A stretch of DNA of 64,000 bases from Bacteroidota bacterium (lineage in GTDB: Bacteria > Bacteroidota > Bacteroidia > Cytophagales > Cyclobacteriaceae). A model generated the notes under the pieces. It was not told the DNA's origin. It saw only the letters and a list, made by a program, of their open reading frames with translations, and did no database searches. Positions 36,510 through 45,986 of the stretch are shown here, piece by piece. The stretch lies in the NCBI GenBank assembly GCA_016866235.1, contig VGMW01000002.1, forward strand, positions 62,001 through 126,000, read 5' to 3'. A program made the translations under genes and the position numbers. The first letter of the stretch is position 1. Every line of letters starts with the position of its first letter.

Positions 36510-37643
36510 CTATTCACCTGTATTTTTTAGCAAGCCCAAGAGTTCATAGGTGCCTTTGAAAACAACCTCTTTTGCTGAGAGGTCCTGGTCTGAGGAGAAA
36601 CTGCAAAATCCATTCGCGCACGGCCCTTTATTTACGTGCACCATTTCAAATACATTCTTACCTTCTGAAACGAACACGTAATCATTCTCCTCGAAGGATG
36701 CAAAGGCCTGCTCGGGTAGTGTGGGGAATTTACTTTCCCCGGCTTCAATGATGGCACTGAAAAACATACCAGGCAAAAGATCTTCCTGATGTTTTTCAAA
36801 ATGGCCATGTACCCGAACAGTTCTTTCCTCAGAAATTTCTTTGCCAATCAGGTAAACCTTAGCTGATCTTTCTTTTTCCTCATCCACCAACCGAAGACGA
36901 ATCAGTTGACCAACTTTAATTTTAAGAACATCTTTTTCGAATACCTGAATTTCTGCGTGGAGATGTTCTGTATCAACAATACGGAAGAGTTCCTGTTGAG
37001 GAGTAACATAAGAGCCCAGGTTGATGTGAACCTGAGTGACAAAACCTGAAATCGGTGATTGAATGTTCAAGGTTTCCTGAATCCCTGATTTCTTTAATTC
37101 CTCAGGCTCAACCCCTATTAGCCGCAGTCTTGCAGCAAGACCCTGATGTTTGGCTGCAGCCTGAGCCTGATCGTTTCTTGCCTGCTGCAAAGTTTTCTGG
37201 GCGTTGATGTTCTCCTTCGCCAATAACTCCTGTCTTTCAAGTTCAAGGGAAGAAAATTTTAACAGGCTTTCTGTTTCCAGAAACTCCTGCTGCAATTGAA
37301 TGTAGGTTGGATCTTTGAGGGTTACCAACACCTCTCCTTTTTTAACCTTGGTGCCCTGAAGCAAATGGGTCTCATGAACAATACCTCCCAATGGCGCTGT
37401 AATGGATACCAGATTTTGTGGCGGAACATCCAGCATACCGTTGGCACGAATCAAATCAGGGACAACTTTGACTTCAGTATGCCCAAGCGTGAGGCCAATC
37501 TGTTTAATCTGATCCTCATTGAGCGTGAGCTTGTTTTCTACAGCCTCTGCTCCGGTAGTTTCATTGCTCTGACCGTCTTGATTTTGCCCGCATCCGCCTA
37601 AAATCAAAAATAGAACGGCGGAAATCCATTGAATACGTTTCAT
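36510..37643 (-). CDS. RND efflux periplasmic adaptor lipoprotein (CusB/CzcB-like)
   Basis: 377 aa from ATG 37643; an in-frame ATG at 37661 would overlap the TolC-like gene by 14 nt. Lipoprotein signal with Cys18 (FLILGGCG). Membrane-fusion-protein order: barrel-sandwich half-motifs (SITAPLGGIVHETHLLQGTKVKKGEVLVTL-region at about 75-110), an alpha-hairpin (about 115-180), NIQSPISGFVTQVHINLGSYV, then beta-barrel and proximal domains. The C-terminal tail has a CxxxFC pair (PCANGFCSF) that might bind metal. Third gene of the RND operon after TolC-like. Confidence 0.88.
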   Translation of the reverse strand: MKRIQWISAVLFLILGGCGQNQDGQSNETTGAEAVENKLTLNEDQIKQIGLTLGHTEVKVVPDLIRANGMLDVPPQNLVSITAPLGGIVHETHLLQGTKVKKGEVLVTLKDPTYIQLQQEFLETESLLKFSSLELERQELLAKENINAQKTLQQARNDQAQAAAKHQGLAARLRLIGVEPEELKKSGIQETLNIQSPISGFVTQVHINLGSYVTPQQELFRIVDTEHLHAEIQVFEKDVLKIKVGQLIRLRLVDEEKERSAKVYLIGKEISEERTVRVHGHFEKHQEDLLPGMFFSAIIEAGESKFPTLPEQAFASFEENDYVFVSEGKNVFEMVHVNKGPCANGFCSFSSDQDLSAKEVVFKGTYELLGLLKNTGE

Positions 37644-37647
37644 AGAA

Positions 37648-38907
37648 TTAGCGATTTTCATAGTAACCTGTGAGGTATTGAATTTTTAAAATTGATTGAT
37701 TGTATTGTCTGATGGCCAGTTGATATCCAAATCTGATTTCTGAGACAGAGCGCAAATTTTCCAAATAATTCATCAGACTGAGTTCACCGCTTTTGTATGC
37801 CACACCCGATTGTCTGGCGAGCATGTCTGCCTGTCTGTTGGCTGAATTTTCGTAGAAAGAAATAGCCCTGGATGCTTTCTGGAATTCTTCTTTTGCTTGC
37901 TCCAGGTCCCTTGATAAGGATAATAGGTCATCTTCAGCTTTAAATTCCAGCTGCTTGGTTCGGAAGGAGGCCGCCTTGCTTCTCGCCAGTTGAGGCCCGA
38001 ACCACAGCGGGACAGCCAATCCAAGTTGGAAACCAGAGAATTTTTTATCCCGGTCGTAAAAAACCTCTTGCCCATTGACCCTTTGAAAGCCAATCAGACT
38101 TTGATTGAAATAACCAACGGTAACATCTGGCATTAGTAAGTTACGTTCTACTTTGGTTTGGAGATTGCCAATCTGAATTTGTTGCAAGCTCCATTTTAAA
38201 TATGGATTGTTTGAAATCTCCGGAGCCAGTTCACCTTCACTCCAATTCATTTTTTGTAAAACGCCATTGGCAACAATCAACTCATTTGTTTTCAAAAAAG
38301 CCCCGAGTCTGGCCTGCTGAATTTTGATGTCTGATTCACTTTGTAACAAAAGATGACTGATCTCCAGTGACTTGGTTTCGGCGGTGATTTTCTCCAGCTG
38401 TGTGGCTTCACCTGTGGCAAATCTTCGATCCACAGCTTTTGCAACCTCCTTGTAAAGAGAGTCCTGGGTTCTTCTTAGTGCGTAGGCTTTTTGAAAGAAG
38501 AGGAGTTGATCAAAAGCATCGGTTACATCGACCAAGAGCTGCTGTCGAACCAGCGACTGATTCAGCTTGTCGCCGTCCACCACCGCTTTACCCAATTTCG
38601 ATTGAGCGGCCATGGTGGTGGGAAGAGGAAGCGTTTGTGTAAGCGTTAAGTTGTTGTCGGTATTCAGTGAGTTGTACTGACCACTTAGCCACATGGCTGA
38701 TAATTTTCCCGTTTCGGTTGCCGTCCTTCTTAGTTGAACCGATTCTTCAATTTTAAGATCAGCAATTTTCAAAGCGGGATTTTTTTCAATGGCTGTTTTG
38801 AGCACTTCTTCCAGACTCATAGCCTTTTGTCCAAATAGTTCCGGTGCAATGCCTACGAGGCAGAGCAGGAAACAAAAAGAATGGCGGTAAAAAGAAATCT
38901 TATTCAT
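37648..38907 (-). CDS. TolC-family outer-membrane efflux protein (CusC-like)
   Basis: 419 aa from ATG 38907, which overlaps the upstream RND gene by 8 nt (an ATG at 38925 would overlap by 26). Signal peptide (about residues 1-25), then the two OEP-type repeats with MSLEEVLKTAIEKNPALK at the start of the first and a periplasmic coiled-coil part, for example LSRDLEQAKEEFQKAS. It forms the outer-membrane channel for the pump and adaptor encoded on each side. Confidence 0.88.
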   Translation of the reverse strand: MNKISFYRHSFCFLLCLVGIAPELFGQKAMSLEEVLKTAIEKNPALKIADLKIEESVQLRRTATETGKLSAMWLSGQYNSLNTDNNLTLTQTLPLPTTMAAQSKLGKAVVDGDKLNQSLVRQQLLVDVTDAFDQLLFFQKAYALRRTQDSLYKEVAKAVDRRFATGEATQLEKITAETKSLEISHLLLQSESDIKIQQARLGAFLKTNELIVANGVLQKMNWSEGELAPEISNNPYLKWSLQQIQIGNLQTKVERNLLMPDVTVGYFNQSLIGFQRVNGQEVFYDRDKKFSGFQLGLAVPLWFGPQLARSKAASFRTKQLEFKAEDDLLSLSRDLEQAKEEFQKASRAISFYENSANRQADMLARQSGVAYKSGELSLMNYLENLRSVSEIRFGYQLAIRQYNQSILKIQYLTGYYENR

Positions 38908-41900
38908 GGATCGTCTTTTTTTCAAAATAGGTATATAAAACAGGGAGCACGACCAAGGTCAGGAAGGTTGCTGAAACCAATCCACCAATCACCACCGTTG
39001 CCAGCGGCCGTTGAACCTCTGATCCTGAGGATTGTGAAAGCGCCATTGGCAAAAAGCCAAGGGATGCTACCAGTGCTGTCATGACCACCGGCCTGAGCCT
39101 AACTTCAGTTCCCCGAAGCACTACATTGTTGAGATCCAACATTGGCTCTGCTTTACGGATCCGGTTGAATTCAGCAATGAGTACGATGCCATTCAGAACA
39201 GCAACACCAAACAATGCAATGAACCCTACACCGGCAGAAATACTGAAGGGCATATCCCTGAGCCAAAGCGCAAGAATTCCGCCAATGGCCGACAATGGAA
39301 TGGCTGTAAAAATAAGCAGTCCGTAACGCAGGGAACGAAACGCGAAAAAGAGAAGCAGAAAAATCAGAAGGAGTGCAATCGGAACAGCAATCGATAATCG
39401 TTGCTTGGCTTCCTCCAGGTTTTTGAATGAGCCAGAGTACTTCACATAATAGCCTGGTTTAAATCGAATCTGACTTTCAATTTTTTTATTGATTTCATCC
39501 ATAACACTGGCTACATCCCGGCCCCTGATGTTGAAACCAACCGTGATTCTCCGTTTAGCATCATCGCGCTGGATTTGATTGGGGCCAGTTTCTAAGGTCA
39601 CGTCAGCAACCTGATCAACGGTTACCGGTGTGCCGGATGCCGAGGTAACAAATAGCTTTCGAACATCATCAAGGTTCGTCCTGCTTTCCGACTCCAATCG
39701 TACCACCAGATCAAAGCGCCGCTCTTGCTCAAACACCTGCCCCGCACTTTCACCGGAAAATCCCATTCGAATGGCACGGTTTACATCTGCGATGTCTACA
39801 CCAAACTGAGCCAGCTTATCGCGGTGGTACCGAATCACCACCTGTCGAAGTCCACCGATGGGCTCCACGAAAATATCGGTCGCACCTTCAACCTTTTGTG
39901 CAATTCTTCCAATACGGGCTGCGTAGTCTGCCAGTTGGGCAAGGTCTTCCCCGTACACTTTTACCACGACATCCTGTCTTGCACCGGTCATCAGTTCATT
40001 AAACCTCATCTGAATGGGTTGCTGAAAACCAAAAGACACACCAGGCATATTGGCGTATAAGACCTCAGACATTTTTTCGGCAAGCTCATCCCGTGTTTTT
40101 GCCGAAGTCCACTCATCCTGATCCTTAAGAATCACCATCAGATCCATAGCTTCCATTGGCATGGGGTCGGTGGGTATTTCGGAGGTTCCAATTTTCCCCA
40201 TCACCTCAATCACTTCAGGGAAATTATCGAGCAAAATTTTTGCGCCGTGCTGCGTGGTCTTAACACTTTCTGAAAGTGAACTTCCGGTCAGCAATCGGGT
40301 TTCCACCGCAAAATCACCTTCATCTAAGGTGGGAATAAATTCACCCCCAAGACGCATAAATACAATCAGGCTTGCTGTAAGTACAGCTCCGGCAGCACCG
40401 ATGACCAGTAACCTTTTTTGCAAGGCATACGACACCATCGGATGGTACCATCGCTGTAAAAGACTGATCAGTTTATCTGAAATATTTGCCTTGTGCCCTG
40501 TCCATCGACTCATAAAGAGCGAAGACAACATAGGGACGTAGGTCAGTGAAAGGAGGAGTGCACCAATGATGGCGAACGCTACTGTTTGAGCCATCGGTCC
40601 AAACATTTTTCCTTCGATGCCTGTTAGGCTAAGAATGGGGAGGTATACGATTAGGATGATCAGCTGACCGAATACCGCGGAGTGCATCATTTTTCCTGCA
40701 GCATCTTCAACTTCCTGATTCATTTCTTCATTAGAAAGCTTACGGACTACATTGGAAATTCCCAGATGGTGCATGGTCGCTTCAACAATAATTACTGCGC
40801 CGTCAACGATCAGCCCGAAATCAATAGCACCCAAACTCATCAGGTTTCCACTGACCCCGAATAGGTTCATCATGGACACAGCAAAAAGCATTGAGAGCGG
40901 AATGACCGATGCCACGATAAGGCCTGCCCGGAAATTTCCAAGCAGAAGCACCAGGACAAATACGACGATCAGTGCACCTTCTGCAAGATTTTTTGTAACC
41001 GTATTGATGGCATTGTTTACCAGTTTCGTCCGGTCCAGGTACGCATCAATCGCTACACCTTCCGGTAGCGTTTTTCGGATCTGATCGATTCGTTCCTTTA
41101 CTTTCTCGATGACCAGCGATGAGTTTGCGCCTTTAAGCATCATAACCACAGCGCCGGTTACTTCACCTTTATTGTTGTAGGTGAAAGCGCCATATCGATT
41201 GGCTTGTCCCAATTGTACTTTGGCAACATCCCTGATTTGTACAGGTATGCCTGAGGGCAATCTTTTTACGACAATTTCCTCCAGGTCAGCAATAGATCCG
41301 ATGAGGCCTTCACTCCTGATGAAATAAGCATTTGGCTTTTGTTCGATGTAGGCGCCTCCCGTATTCTGATTGTTTTTTTCTAATGCCGTAAAAACTTCGG
41401 ATACACTTACTCCGGTGCTTCGAAGTTGTTCCGTATTGAGTGCAATTTCATATTGCTTTAAAATTCCACCCCAACTTGCCACATCCGCCACTCCTTCTAC
41501 ACCAAGAATTTGTCTTCGAATAATCCAGTCCTGGATGGTACGAAGTTCCATAGCGTCGTATCTGGATTCATAACCTGGTTTTGGCCTAACGACATATTGG
41601 AAGATTTCGCCAAGACCGGTGGTGAGTGGAGCCAGGTCAGGTTTTCCAGCACCGGCAGGAATGAGCGAGGCAGCAGTAGAAAGTCGTTCGTTGACTTGCT
41701 GCCTTGCCCAATAAACATCGGTGTCTTCGGTGAATACGATGGTCACCATCGACAATCCAAACCTTGAAAACGATCGCATTTCGGTAATGCCCGGAATGGT
41801 TGCCATGGTTTGTTCGACAGGGAAGGTGATCAGTCGTTCTACCTCTGGTGCACCCAGAGAAGGTGAAACGGTGATGACCTGCACCTGATTGTTGGTGATA

Positions 41901-42022
41901 TCGGGCACTGCATCGATAGGAAGGCGCGTAAGATTATAGATGCCGACAGCAATAAGCGCCAGCGTCATCAGTATGATGATTAGCTTATTCCTTACCGAAG
42001 AGGAAATGATAGCATGAAGCAT
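38900..42022 (-). CDS. Heavy-metal RND efflux pump (CusA/CzcA family)
   Basis: 1040 aa, full length for an HME-RND pump, with twelve transmembrane helices and two periplasmic loops. The fourth-helix motif DFGLIVDGAVIIVEA carries the proton-relay Asp residues and is of the HME class. Other marks are LPIDAVPDITNNQVQV at the N-terminus and TDPMPMEAMDLMV with several Met in the periplasmic cleft, similar to Cu/Ag pumps but also found in Zn/Co pumps, so the metal is undetermined. Co-transcribed with the TolC-like and adaptor genes downstream. Confidence 0.93.
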   Translation of the reverse strand: MLHAIISSSVRNKLIIILMTLALIAVGIYNLTRLPIDAVPDITNNQVQVITVSPSLGAPEVERLITFPVEQTMATIPGITEMRSFSRFGLSMVTIVFTEDTDVYWARQQVNERLSTAASLIPAGAGKPDLAPLTTGLGEIFQYVVRPKPGYESRYDAMELRTIQDWIIRRQILGVEGVADVASWGGILKQYEIALNTEQLRSTGVSVSEVFTALEKNNQNTGGAYIEQKPNAYFIRSEGLIGSIADLEEIVVKRLPSGIPVQIRDVAKVQLGQANRYGAFTYNNKGEVTGAVVMMLKGANSSLVIEKVKERIDQIRKTLPEGVAIDAYLDRTKLVNNAINTVTKNLAEGALIVVFVLVLLLGNFRAGLIVASVIPLSMLFAVSMMNLFGVSGNLMSLGAIDFGLIVDGAVIIVEATMHHLGISNVVRKLSNEEMNQEVEDAAGKMMHSAVFGQLIILIVYLPILSLTGIEGKMFGPMAQTVAFAIIGALLLSLTYVPMLSSLFMSRWTGHKANISDKLISLLQRWYHPMVSYALQKRLLVIGAAGAVLTASLIVFMRLGGEFIPTLDEGDFAVETRLLTGSSLSESVKTTQHGAKILLDNFPEVIEVMGKIGTSEIPTDPMPMEAMDLMVILKDQDEWTSAKTRDELAEKMSEVLYANMPGVSFGFQQPIQMRFNELMTGARQDVVVKVYGEDLAQLADYAARIGRIAQKVEGATDIFVEPIGGLRQVVIRYHRDKLAQFGVDIADVNRAIRMGFSGESAGQVFEQERRFDLVVRLESESRTNLDDVRKLFVTSASGTPVTVDQVADVTLETGPNQIQRDDAKRRITVGFNIRGRDVASVMDEINKKIESQIRFKPGYYVKYSGSFKNLEEAKQRLSIAVPIALLLIFLLLFFAFRSLRYGLLIFTAIPLSAIGGILALWLRDMPFSISAGVGFIALFGVAVLNGIVLIAEFNRIRKAEPMLDLNNVVLRGTEVRLRPVVMTALVASLGFLPMALSQSSGSEVQRPLATVVIGGLVSATFLTLVVLPVLYTYFEKKTIHE

Positions 42023-42106
42023 GAATACGTTTTCGTACTAGAGAAAATATCAGAAAAATTCAGGAGGACTGTTTTTAGAACAGCCGGTTTAAAAGGAGTG
42101 GCGGGC

Positions 42107-42475
42107 CTATAGTTTGGGTGGCTGCCAGATGGATTGGGAGAATTCCGAAATGAAAACAGATCGGTAGGCGTTTTCCTGTTTGCTGCTATTGATGACGCAG
42201 CTCGTAGAAGGAATGGCTACAACTTGTTGAAAGGAAATAAATTGAACGGTTGTGCTTTCGTGAGATTTGAATGGGAGGCTTTTGTGTCCATGCTCCTTAT
42301 CGTGTTTTTCAGAGCCATTGCCGTAATGCAACTCAAGAAACTCTAGCAAACTGATTTGTTCGTGTGCCTGATGGTAATGGTTAATGAGTAAACCGATTTT
42401 GGGCAGATCCCTGAATTCAATCAGAGATCCGGCTGCAATCACAACAATCAGCAATGCCGAGATCAGGCTTCTCAT
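42107..42475 (-). CDS. Small His-rich exported protein heading the metal-efflux operon
   Basis: 122 aa from ATG 42475; the open frame extends upstream, but the signal or membrane segment (ALLIVVIAAGSLIE, residues 8-20) fixes this start. Eight His at residues 33, 35, 38, 50, 58, 62, 64 and 72, clustered in HYHQAHEQ and HDKEHGHKS, look like a metal-binding segment. I know no named family. Separated by 84 nt from the pump gene and co-oriented, so it is probably the first gene of the operon. A perfect TACCTTTG box ends 5 nt before its start. Candidate periplasmic metal sensor or chaperone. Confidence 0.7.
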   Translation of the reverse strand: MRSLISALLIVVIAAGSLIEFRDLPKIGLLINHYHQAHEQISLLEFLELHYGNGSEKHDKEHGHKSLPFKSHESTTVQFISFQQVVAIPSTSCVINSSKQENAYRSVFISEFSQSIWQPPKL

Positions 42476-42480
42476 GGCGT

Positions 42481-42488
42481 CAAAGGTA
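42481..42488 (-). promoter_or_regulatory. Candidate -7 box TACCTTTG for the metal-efflux operon
   Basis: Exact TAnnTTTG match on the minus strand, 5 nt before ATG 42475. No TTG at -33 was found, which would suit an activator-dependent promoter. Confidence 0.4.
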
Positions 42489-42610
42489 AGCCTTTCATAA
42501 AACTTTAGGAACACATTTATGTCAGCGGCGGGTGCCTGGGCACGGGCTTTACATCGGAAAGCCAGGTACGTTATCGGTATCCGATCGCCGGTTTGGTGTT
42601 CAAACCTGAT

Positions 42611-42618
42611 TAAATTTG
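42611..42618 (+). promoter_or_regulatory. Candidate -7 box TAAATTTG for the amidohydrolase
   Basis: Exact TAnnTTTG match 20 nt before ATG 42639. A TTTG at 42592-42595 lies 15 nt upstream, shorter than the preferred spacing. Confidence 0.4.
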
Positions 42619-42638
42619 GTCTACCTAAAACTAAAATC

Positions 42639-43970
42639 ATGAAATTGAAATACGCTTTATACTTATGGATGACCTTGGCTCACCTTTCTACGTTGGCGCA
42701 GGTTAAAGCATTGGTTGGTGGTACACTGATTGATGGATATGGAGGCAAGCCGCTTCAGAATAGTGTGGTGATCATCGAAGGCGAGCGGATTTTAAAAATT
42801 GGAACGGTGGGCTCAGTAGAAATTCCACGTGGTGCCGAAGTAATATCTACAGAAGGAATGAGTGTGATGCCGGGTTTGTGGGATATGCACGTTCATTTAA
42901 TGATCAACGGCCACAGTGATTATACCCACTGGGATAAAACGTATCTGAAGCTTGCCGGAAATGTTATCATGCCCTCATCGGCACAGCAACTGTTGCTTGC
43001 GGGCGTAACCAGTGCCCGGGATTTGGGCGGACCACTTGAGCCCAGTATTTCTGTTCGCAATCGGATTAACAAAGGAGAAATTCCCGGACCGACCCTTTAT
43101 GTGTCAGGCCCATTCATTCAACATGAACCTTATCCCGGCACTGCTGAATTCAGATGGGGTGTAAAAGGTGCCGATGATGCCAGAAATAAAGTTCGGCAGT
43201 TGGCCAAGGCAGGAGTGGATTGTATAAAGTTGATTGATCAGGATGAAATGACCATGGACGAAGTGAATGCCGTGGTTGACGAGGCACACCGGAACAAGCT
43301 ACCTGTGGTGGGTCATTCTCATCGACCTGAAGAAATACTAAGGGGATTAAAAGCAGGTGTTGATTGTTTTGAACACACAGGACTTGCTGCGGCACCTGAA
43401 TATCCGGACGATATTATTTCGATGATCAAGGAGCGGACGGCGCAGATGTCGAAAGGGTTTTTGTTCTGGACTCCAACGGTGGAGGGTTTATATAATTATG
43501 AGTATACGAGAGACAATCCGGAGTCGCTGGACAACGACAGCTGGCATCTTGGTTTACCCGACTCCATTATCCGGGACATTCGTTACTCCATTCGTAAGCC
43601 TGGTGAGCTTGGTTATTTTCAATTCAATCCAGTCCGCAAGCCTACCCTTGAAAAAAAGGTTAATCAGTTAAAGCAAGCTGGAGTGGTTTTATTGATTGGG
43701 ACTGACAGTGGCATCCCTATGAAATTTCACAGTCAGAGTACATGGAATGAGTTGGATATATGGGTAAACAGATTTGGTTTTGATCCCATGTATGCCATTC
43801 GAGCTGCAACCTATTGGCCGGCGGTAGCCATGAAAGTTGATAAGGACTTCGGAACGGTTACTGAGGGCAAGTATGCGGACATCATTGCCGTTAAAGGGGA
43901 TGTTCTGAGACACATTTCTTTACTTCAGGACGTTAAAATGGTCATCAAGAAGGGTAAGCGGTATAAGTAG
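42639..43970 (+). CDS. Secreted metal-dependent amidohydrolase
   Basis: 443 aa from ATG 42639. Signal peptide (about residues 1-20, ending TLAQ). Amidohydrolase-superfamily fold: WDMHVHL (His84 and His86), a conserved lysine region (GVDCIKLIDQDE), VVGHSHR and CFEHTG (metal histidines), and LIGTDSGIP near the C-terminus (catalytic Asp). The family includes imidazolonepropionase-like and Xaa-Pro or prolidase-type enzymes acting on cyclic amides or peptides; the substrate is unknown. Exported to the periplasm. Confidence 0.85.
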   Translation: MKLKYALYLWMTLAHLSTLAQVKALVGGTLIDGYGGKPLQNSVVIIEGERILKIGTVGSVEIPRGAEVISTEGMSVMPGLWDMHVHLMINGHSDYTHWDKTYLKLAGNVIMPSSAQQLLLAGVTSARDLGGPLEPSISVRNRINKGEIPGPTLYVSGPFIQHEPYPGTAEFRWGVKGADDARNKVRQLAKAGVDCIKLIDQDEMTMDEVNAVVDEAHRNKLPVVGHSHRPEEILRGLKAGVDCFEHTGLAAAPEYPDDIISMIKERTAQMSKGFLFWTPTVEGLYNYEYTRDNPESLDNDSWHLGLPDSIIRDIRYSIRKPGELGYFQFNPVRKPTLEKKVNQLKQAGVVLLIGTDSGIPMKFHSQSTWNELDIWVNRFGFDPMYAIRAATYWPAVAMKVDKDFGTVTEGKYADIIAVKGDVLRHISLLQDVKMVIKKGKRYK

Positions 43971-44055
43971 CGCCTTCTAATCAAAATATATAGGTTCTGA
44001 TTTGGCGTTTCCTTTTGAATGGGTTACCTTAGATTAACTCAAGTAAGGTCACGCA

Positions 44056-44553
44056 ATGGGAAAGAATCAATTTTCTTATGGAAGGGGTCTGTTAAAAAGA
44101 ATTCTTCTTGGAATTGTACTGGGCGTAATCCTGGTGCTATGTCTTGTTTCTTTAAAAGCCTTTGGTCAAACAAGGGGCTATCAGTCCGAATGTCTTGGAG
44201 GAACAGATGGATTGGTTATACTCAAAATGTGGAGCCCGGTCTTAAGTGGTAAGTATAAACCTGAGGAGGCAAGGATAGACGCCGTGCATGCCTTATTGTA
44301 TACTGGAATTTTTGTTGGATGCAACCCACAATCTCCCATATTGGATGATCAGGAGAAACAGGAGAAATTCAGTAAAATCAGCGCGTCGGTTTTTGCTAAA
44401 GCAGGATGGTGGAATTCGTTGACCGTTCGTGATGTTGCCAAAGAGAATGAACTGGGAGATCCTCGGTATTCGAATATCAAGTTTTACGTCGTTTCAATTC
44501 AGAAGGAAAACCTCCTGAAAAAGTTAAGAGAGGAATCGATTCTCAACCCTTGA
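44056..44553 (+). CDS. Conserved hypothetical exported protein
   Basis: 165 aa. A basic N-terminus and long hydrophobic segment (about residues 14-33, RILLGIVLGVILVLCLVSL) suggest a signal peptide or anchor. The exported part contains GLVILKMWSP, YKPEEARIDAVHALLYTGI, and a C-terminal part ending in a Lys/Glu-rich helix. It resembles a Bacteroidota family known only as hypothetical; its role is unknown. Its stop codon lies within a terminator-like hairpin. Confidence 0.55.
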   Translation: MGKNQFSYGRGLLKRILLGIVLGVILVLCLVSLKAFGQTRGYQSECLGGTDGLVILKMWSPVLSGKYKPEEARIDAVHALLYTGIFVGCNPQSPILDDQEKQEKFSKISASVFAKAGWWNSLTVRDVAKENELGDPRYSNIKFYVVSIQKENLLKKLREESILNP

Positions 44554-44568
44554 TTCAAAGAAAGGGTT
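44545..44568 (+). terminator. Weak terminator-like hairpin after the 44056 gene
   Basis: AACCCTT and AAGGGTT form a 7-bp stem around a 10-nt loop, followed by only a short T stretch (TTTG). It includes the stop codon of the gene. Confidence 0.3.
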
Positions 44569-44690
44569 TGCTTGGTGTTTGATGTTATTTGGCTTAGACT
44601 GTACAGGCATCCAACGCTTAATTATCAGTGCTCTTTTAGGTTGGCGCTGAATTTTCCCTTTTCTTTGCCCCCTCATTCAAAACCAAACTC

Positions 44691-45368
44691 ATGAAACAAG
44701 CATTAGTCCTGTTGCTGTTCGGCTGTATGGCCTGTGCACAAACCAATAATCCAATGGACAAAGACATTAAACTCGATACTGAAGCAAAAAAAGCCAGCTA
44801 CGGGTTGGGCGTAGTTCTTGCCAACAACATCAAATCACAAAATCCTGATTCCATCGATATGGAAGCACTGTTCAAGGGATTTTATGACAAGTACAAAGGC
44901 AGCGCTACCCTGATGAACGATCAGGAGTGCATGCAGGCTGTTCAAAAGTCAATGTCGGCAGCAGCTGAGCGGAAAAATGCTGGCGCTAAAAAAGCAGGAG
45001 AAGATTTTCTTGCTCAAAATAAATCGAAGACGGGAGTAACCACTACGACTAGTGGATTGCAATACAAGGTGCTTAAGGCAGGCACTGGGAAAATGCCTTC
45101 TGCTTCCAGTCAGGTTACCGTTCATTATACCGGCAAGCTCATCGATGGAACGGTCTTCGATTCATCTGTAGAACGCAACGAGCCAGCCACCTTCCCGGTA
45201 AATGGCGTTATTCAAGGTTGGGTGGAAGCACTGCAACTGATGAAGGAAGGCGACAAATGGGAATTGTACATCCCCTCCCAACTTGGCTATGGTGAGCGCG
45301 GCGCTGGTCAGCAGATTCCTCCCTTCTCAACTTTAATTTTTGAGGTGGAGCTCATAAAAGTGAATTGA
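44691..45368 (+). CDS. FKBP-type peptidyl-prolyl isomerase (FklB/FkpA-like)
   Basis: 225 aa. Lipoprotein-type signal (LLLFGCMAC, Cys at about 12 or 15). Helical dimerisation domain (about residues 25-105, KKASYGLGVVLANNI and an AAERKNAGAKKAGEDFL stretch), then the FKBP domain (110-225): VTVHYTGKLIDGTVFDSSVER, FPVNGVIQGWVEAL, YIPSQLGYGERGAG and STLIFEVELI. The order matches periplasmic FkpA/FklB foldases. A strong bidirectional terminator follows. Confidence 0.9.
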   Translation: MKQALVLLLFGCMACAQTNNPMDKDIKLDTEAKKASYGLGVVLANNIKSQNPDSIDMEALFKGFYDKYKGSATLMNDQECMQAVQKSMSAAAERKNAGAKKAGEDFLAQNKSKTGVTTTTSGLQYKVLKAGTGKMPSASSQVTVHYTGKLIDGTVFDSSVERNEPATFPVNGVIQGWVEALQLMKEGDKWELYIPSQLGYGERGAGQQIPPFSTLIFEVELIKVN

Positions 45369-45387
45369 GCATTAGCCCATCGACAAT

Positions 45388-45415
45388 AAAAAACCCCGAC
45401 GAGTCGGGGTTTTTT
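45388..45415. terminator. Bidirectional Rho-independent terminator
   Basis: AAAAAA, stem CCCCGA / TCGGGG with a 4-nt loop CGAG, then TTTTTT. It works for both the FKBP gene (+) and the convergent RidA gene (-). Confidence 0.85.
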
Positions 45416-45461
45416 GTTTTTGGGGTTAACTATAACTGACAGGAATTGCTTCCCGATCGGT

Positions 45462-45986
45462 TCAATCTTCAACTTCCACAATCATTTCAATTTCCACTGC
45501 AATGTTTTGCGGAAGCGCGTACATGCCAACAGCTGATCGAGCATGTTTACCTTTTTCACCAAAAATAGCGACCATCATGTCAGAAAATCCATTCATCACC
45601 TTCGGCTGATCGTAGAAATTCTCAGTACAGTTTACCATACCAAGAACTTTTACAACTCGCTTTACCTTGTTGAGGTCACCAATTTCCCCTTTGAGCGTCG
45701 ATAGCAGTGCAATACCAACCTGACGTGCAGCCTGTGCACCTTGCTCAAGGGTCAGGTCCTTGCCTACCTTACCGGTTATATTGGTATTGTCAGCAAAGGT
45801 TGGTCCATGACCAGCAAGGAAAATAAGGTTGCCGGTTCTTACAGCTTTAACATAGTTGGCCATTGGTTTGGTGGGGGCGTACAACTCTACACCAAGGTCC
45901 TTTAGCTTTTTATCAAAGTCGATCTTTTGGGCAAAGACCGTTGACCCTAAGGTTAAGGTCATCAGGATAACAGCTATCTTTTTCAT
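45462..45986 (-). CDS. Exported RidA/YjgF-family protein
   Basis: 174 aa. A signal peptide (residues 1-19, ending STVFAQ) precedes the RidA fold: AGNLIFLAGHGP-like (TGNLIFLAGHGPTF), LEQGAQAARQVGIALLSTLK, VNCTENFYDQP and HARSAVGMYALPQNIAVEIE, which keeps the conserved Arg of the active site. RidA enzymes hydrolyse enamine or imine intermediates; an exported version implies a periplasmic role and probably a different substrate. Confidence is high for the fold and moderate for activity. Confidence 0.85.
   Translation of the reverse strand: MKKIAVILMTLTLGSTVFAQKIDFDKKLKDLGVELYAPTKPMANYVKAVRTGNLIFLAGHGPTFADNTNITGKVGKDLTLEQGAQAARQVGIALLSTLKGEIGDLNKVKRVVKVLGMVNCTENFYDQPKVMNGFSDMMVAIFGEKGKHARSAVGMYALPQNIAVEIEMIVEVED

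Noticed and set aside
43971-44030. Imperfect inverted repeat after the amidohydrolase gene
   Set aside because: Short, interrupted stems (AATCA/TGATT and a GCGCC/GGCG pair) with a long A-T loop; too weak to call a terminator.
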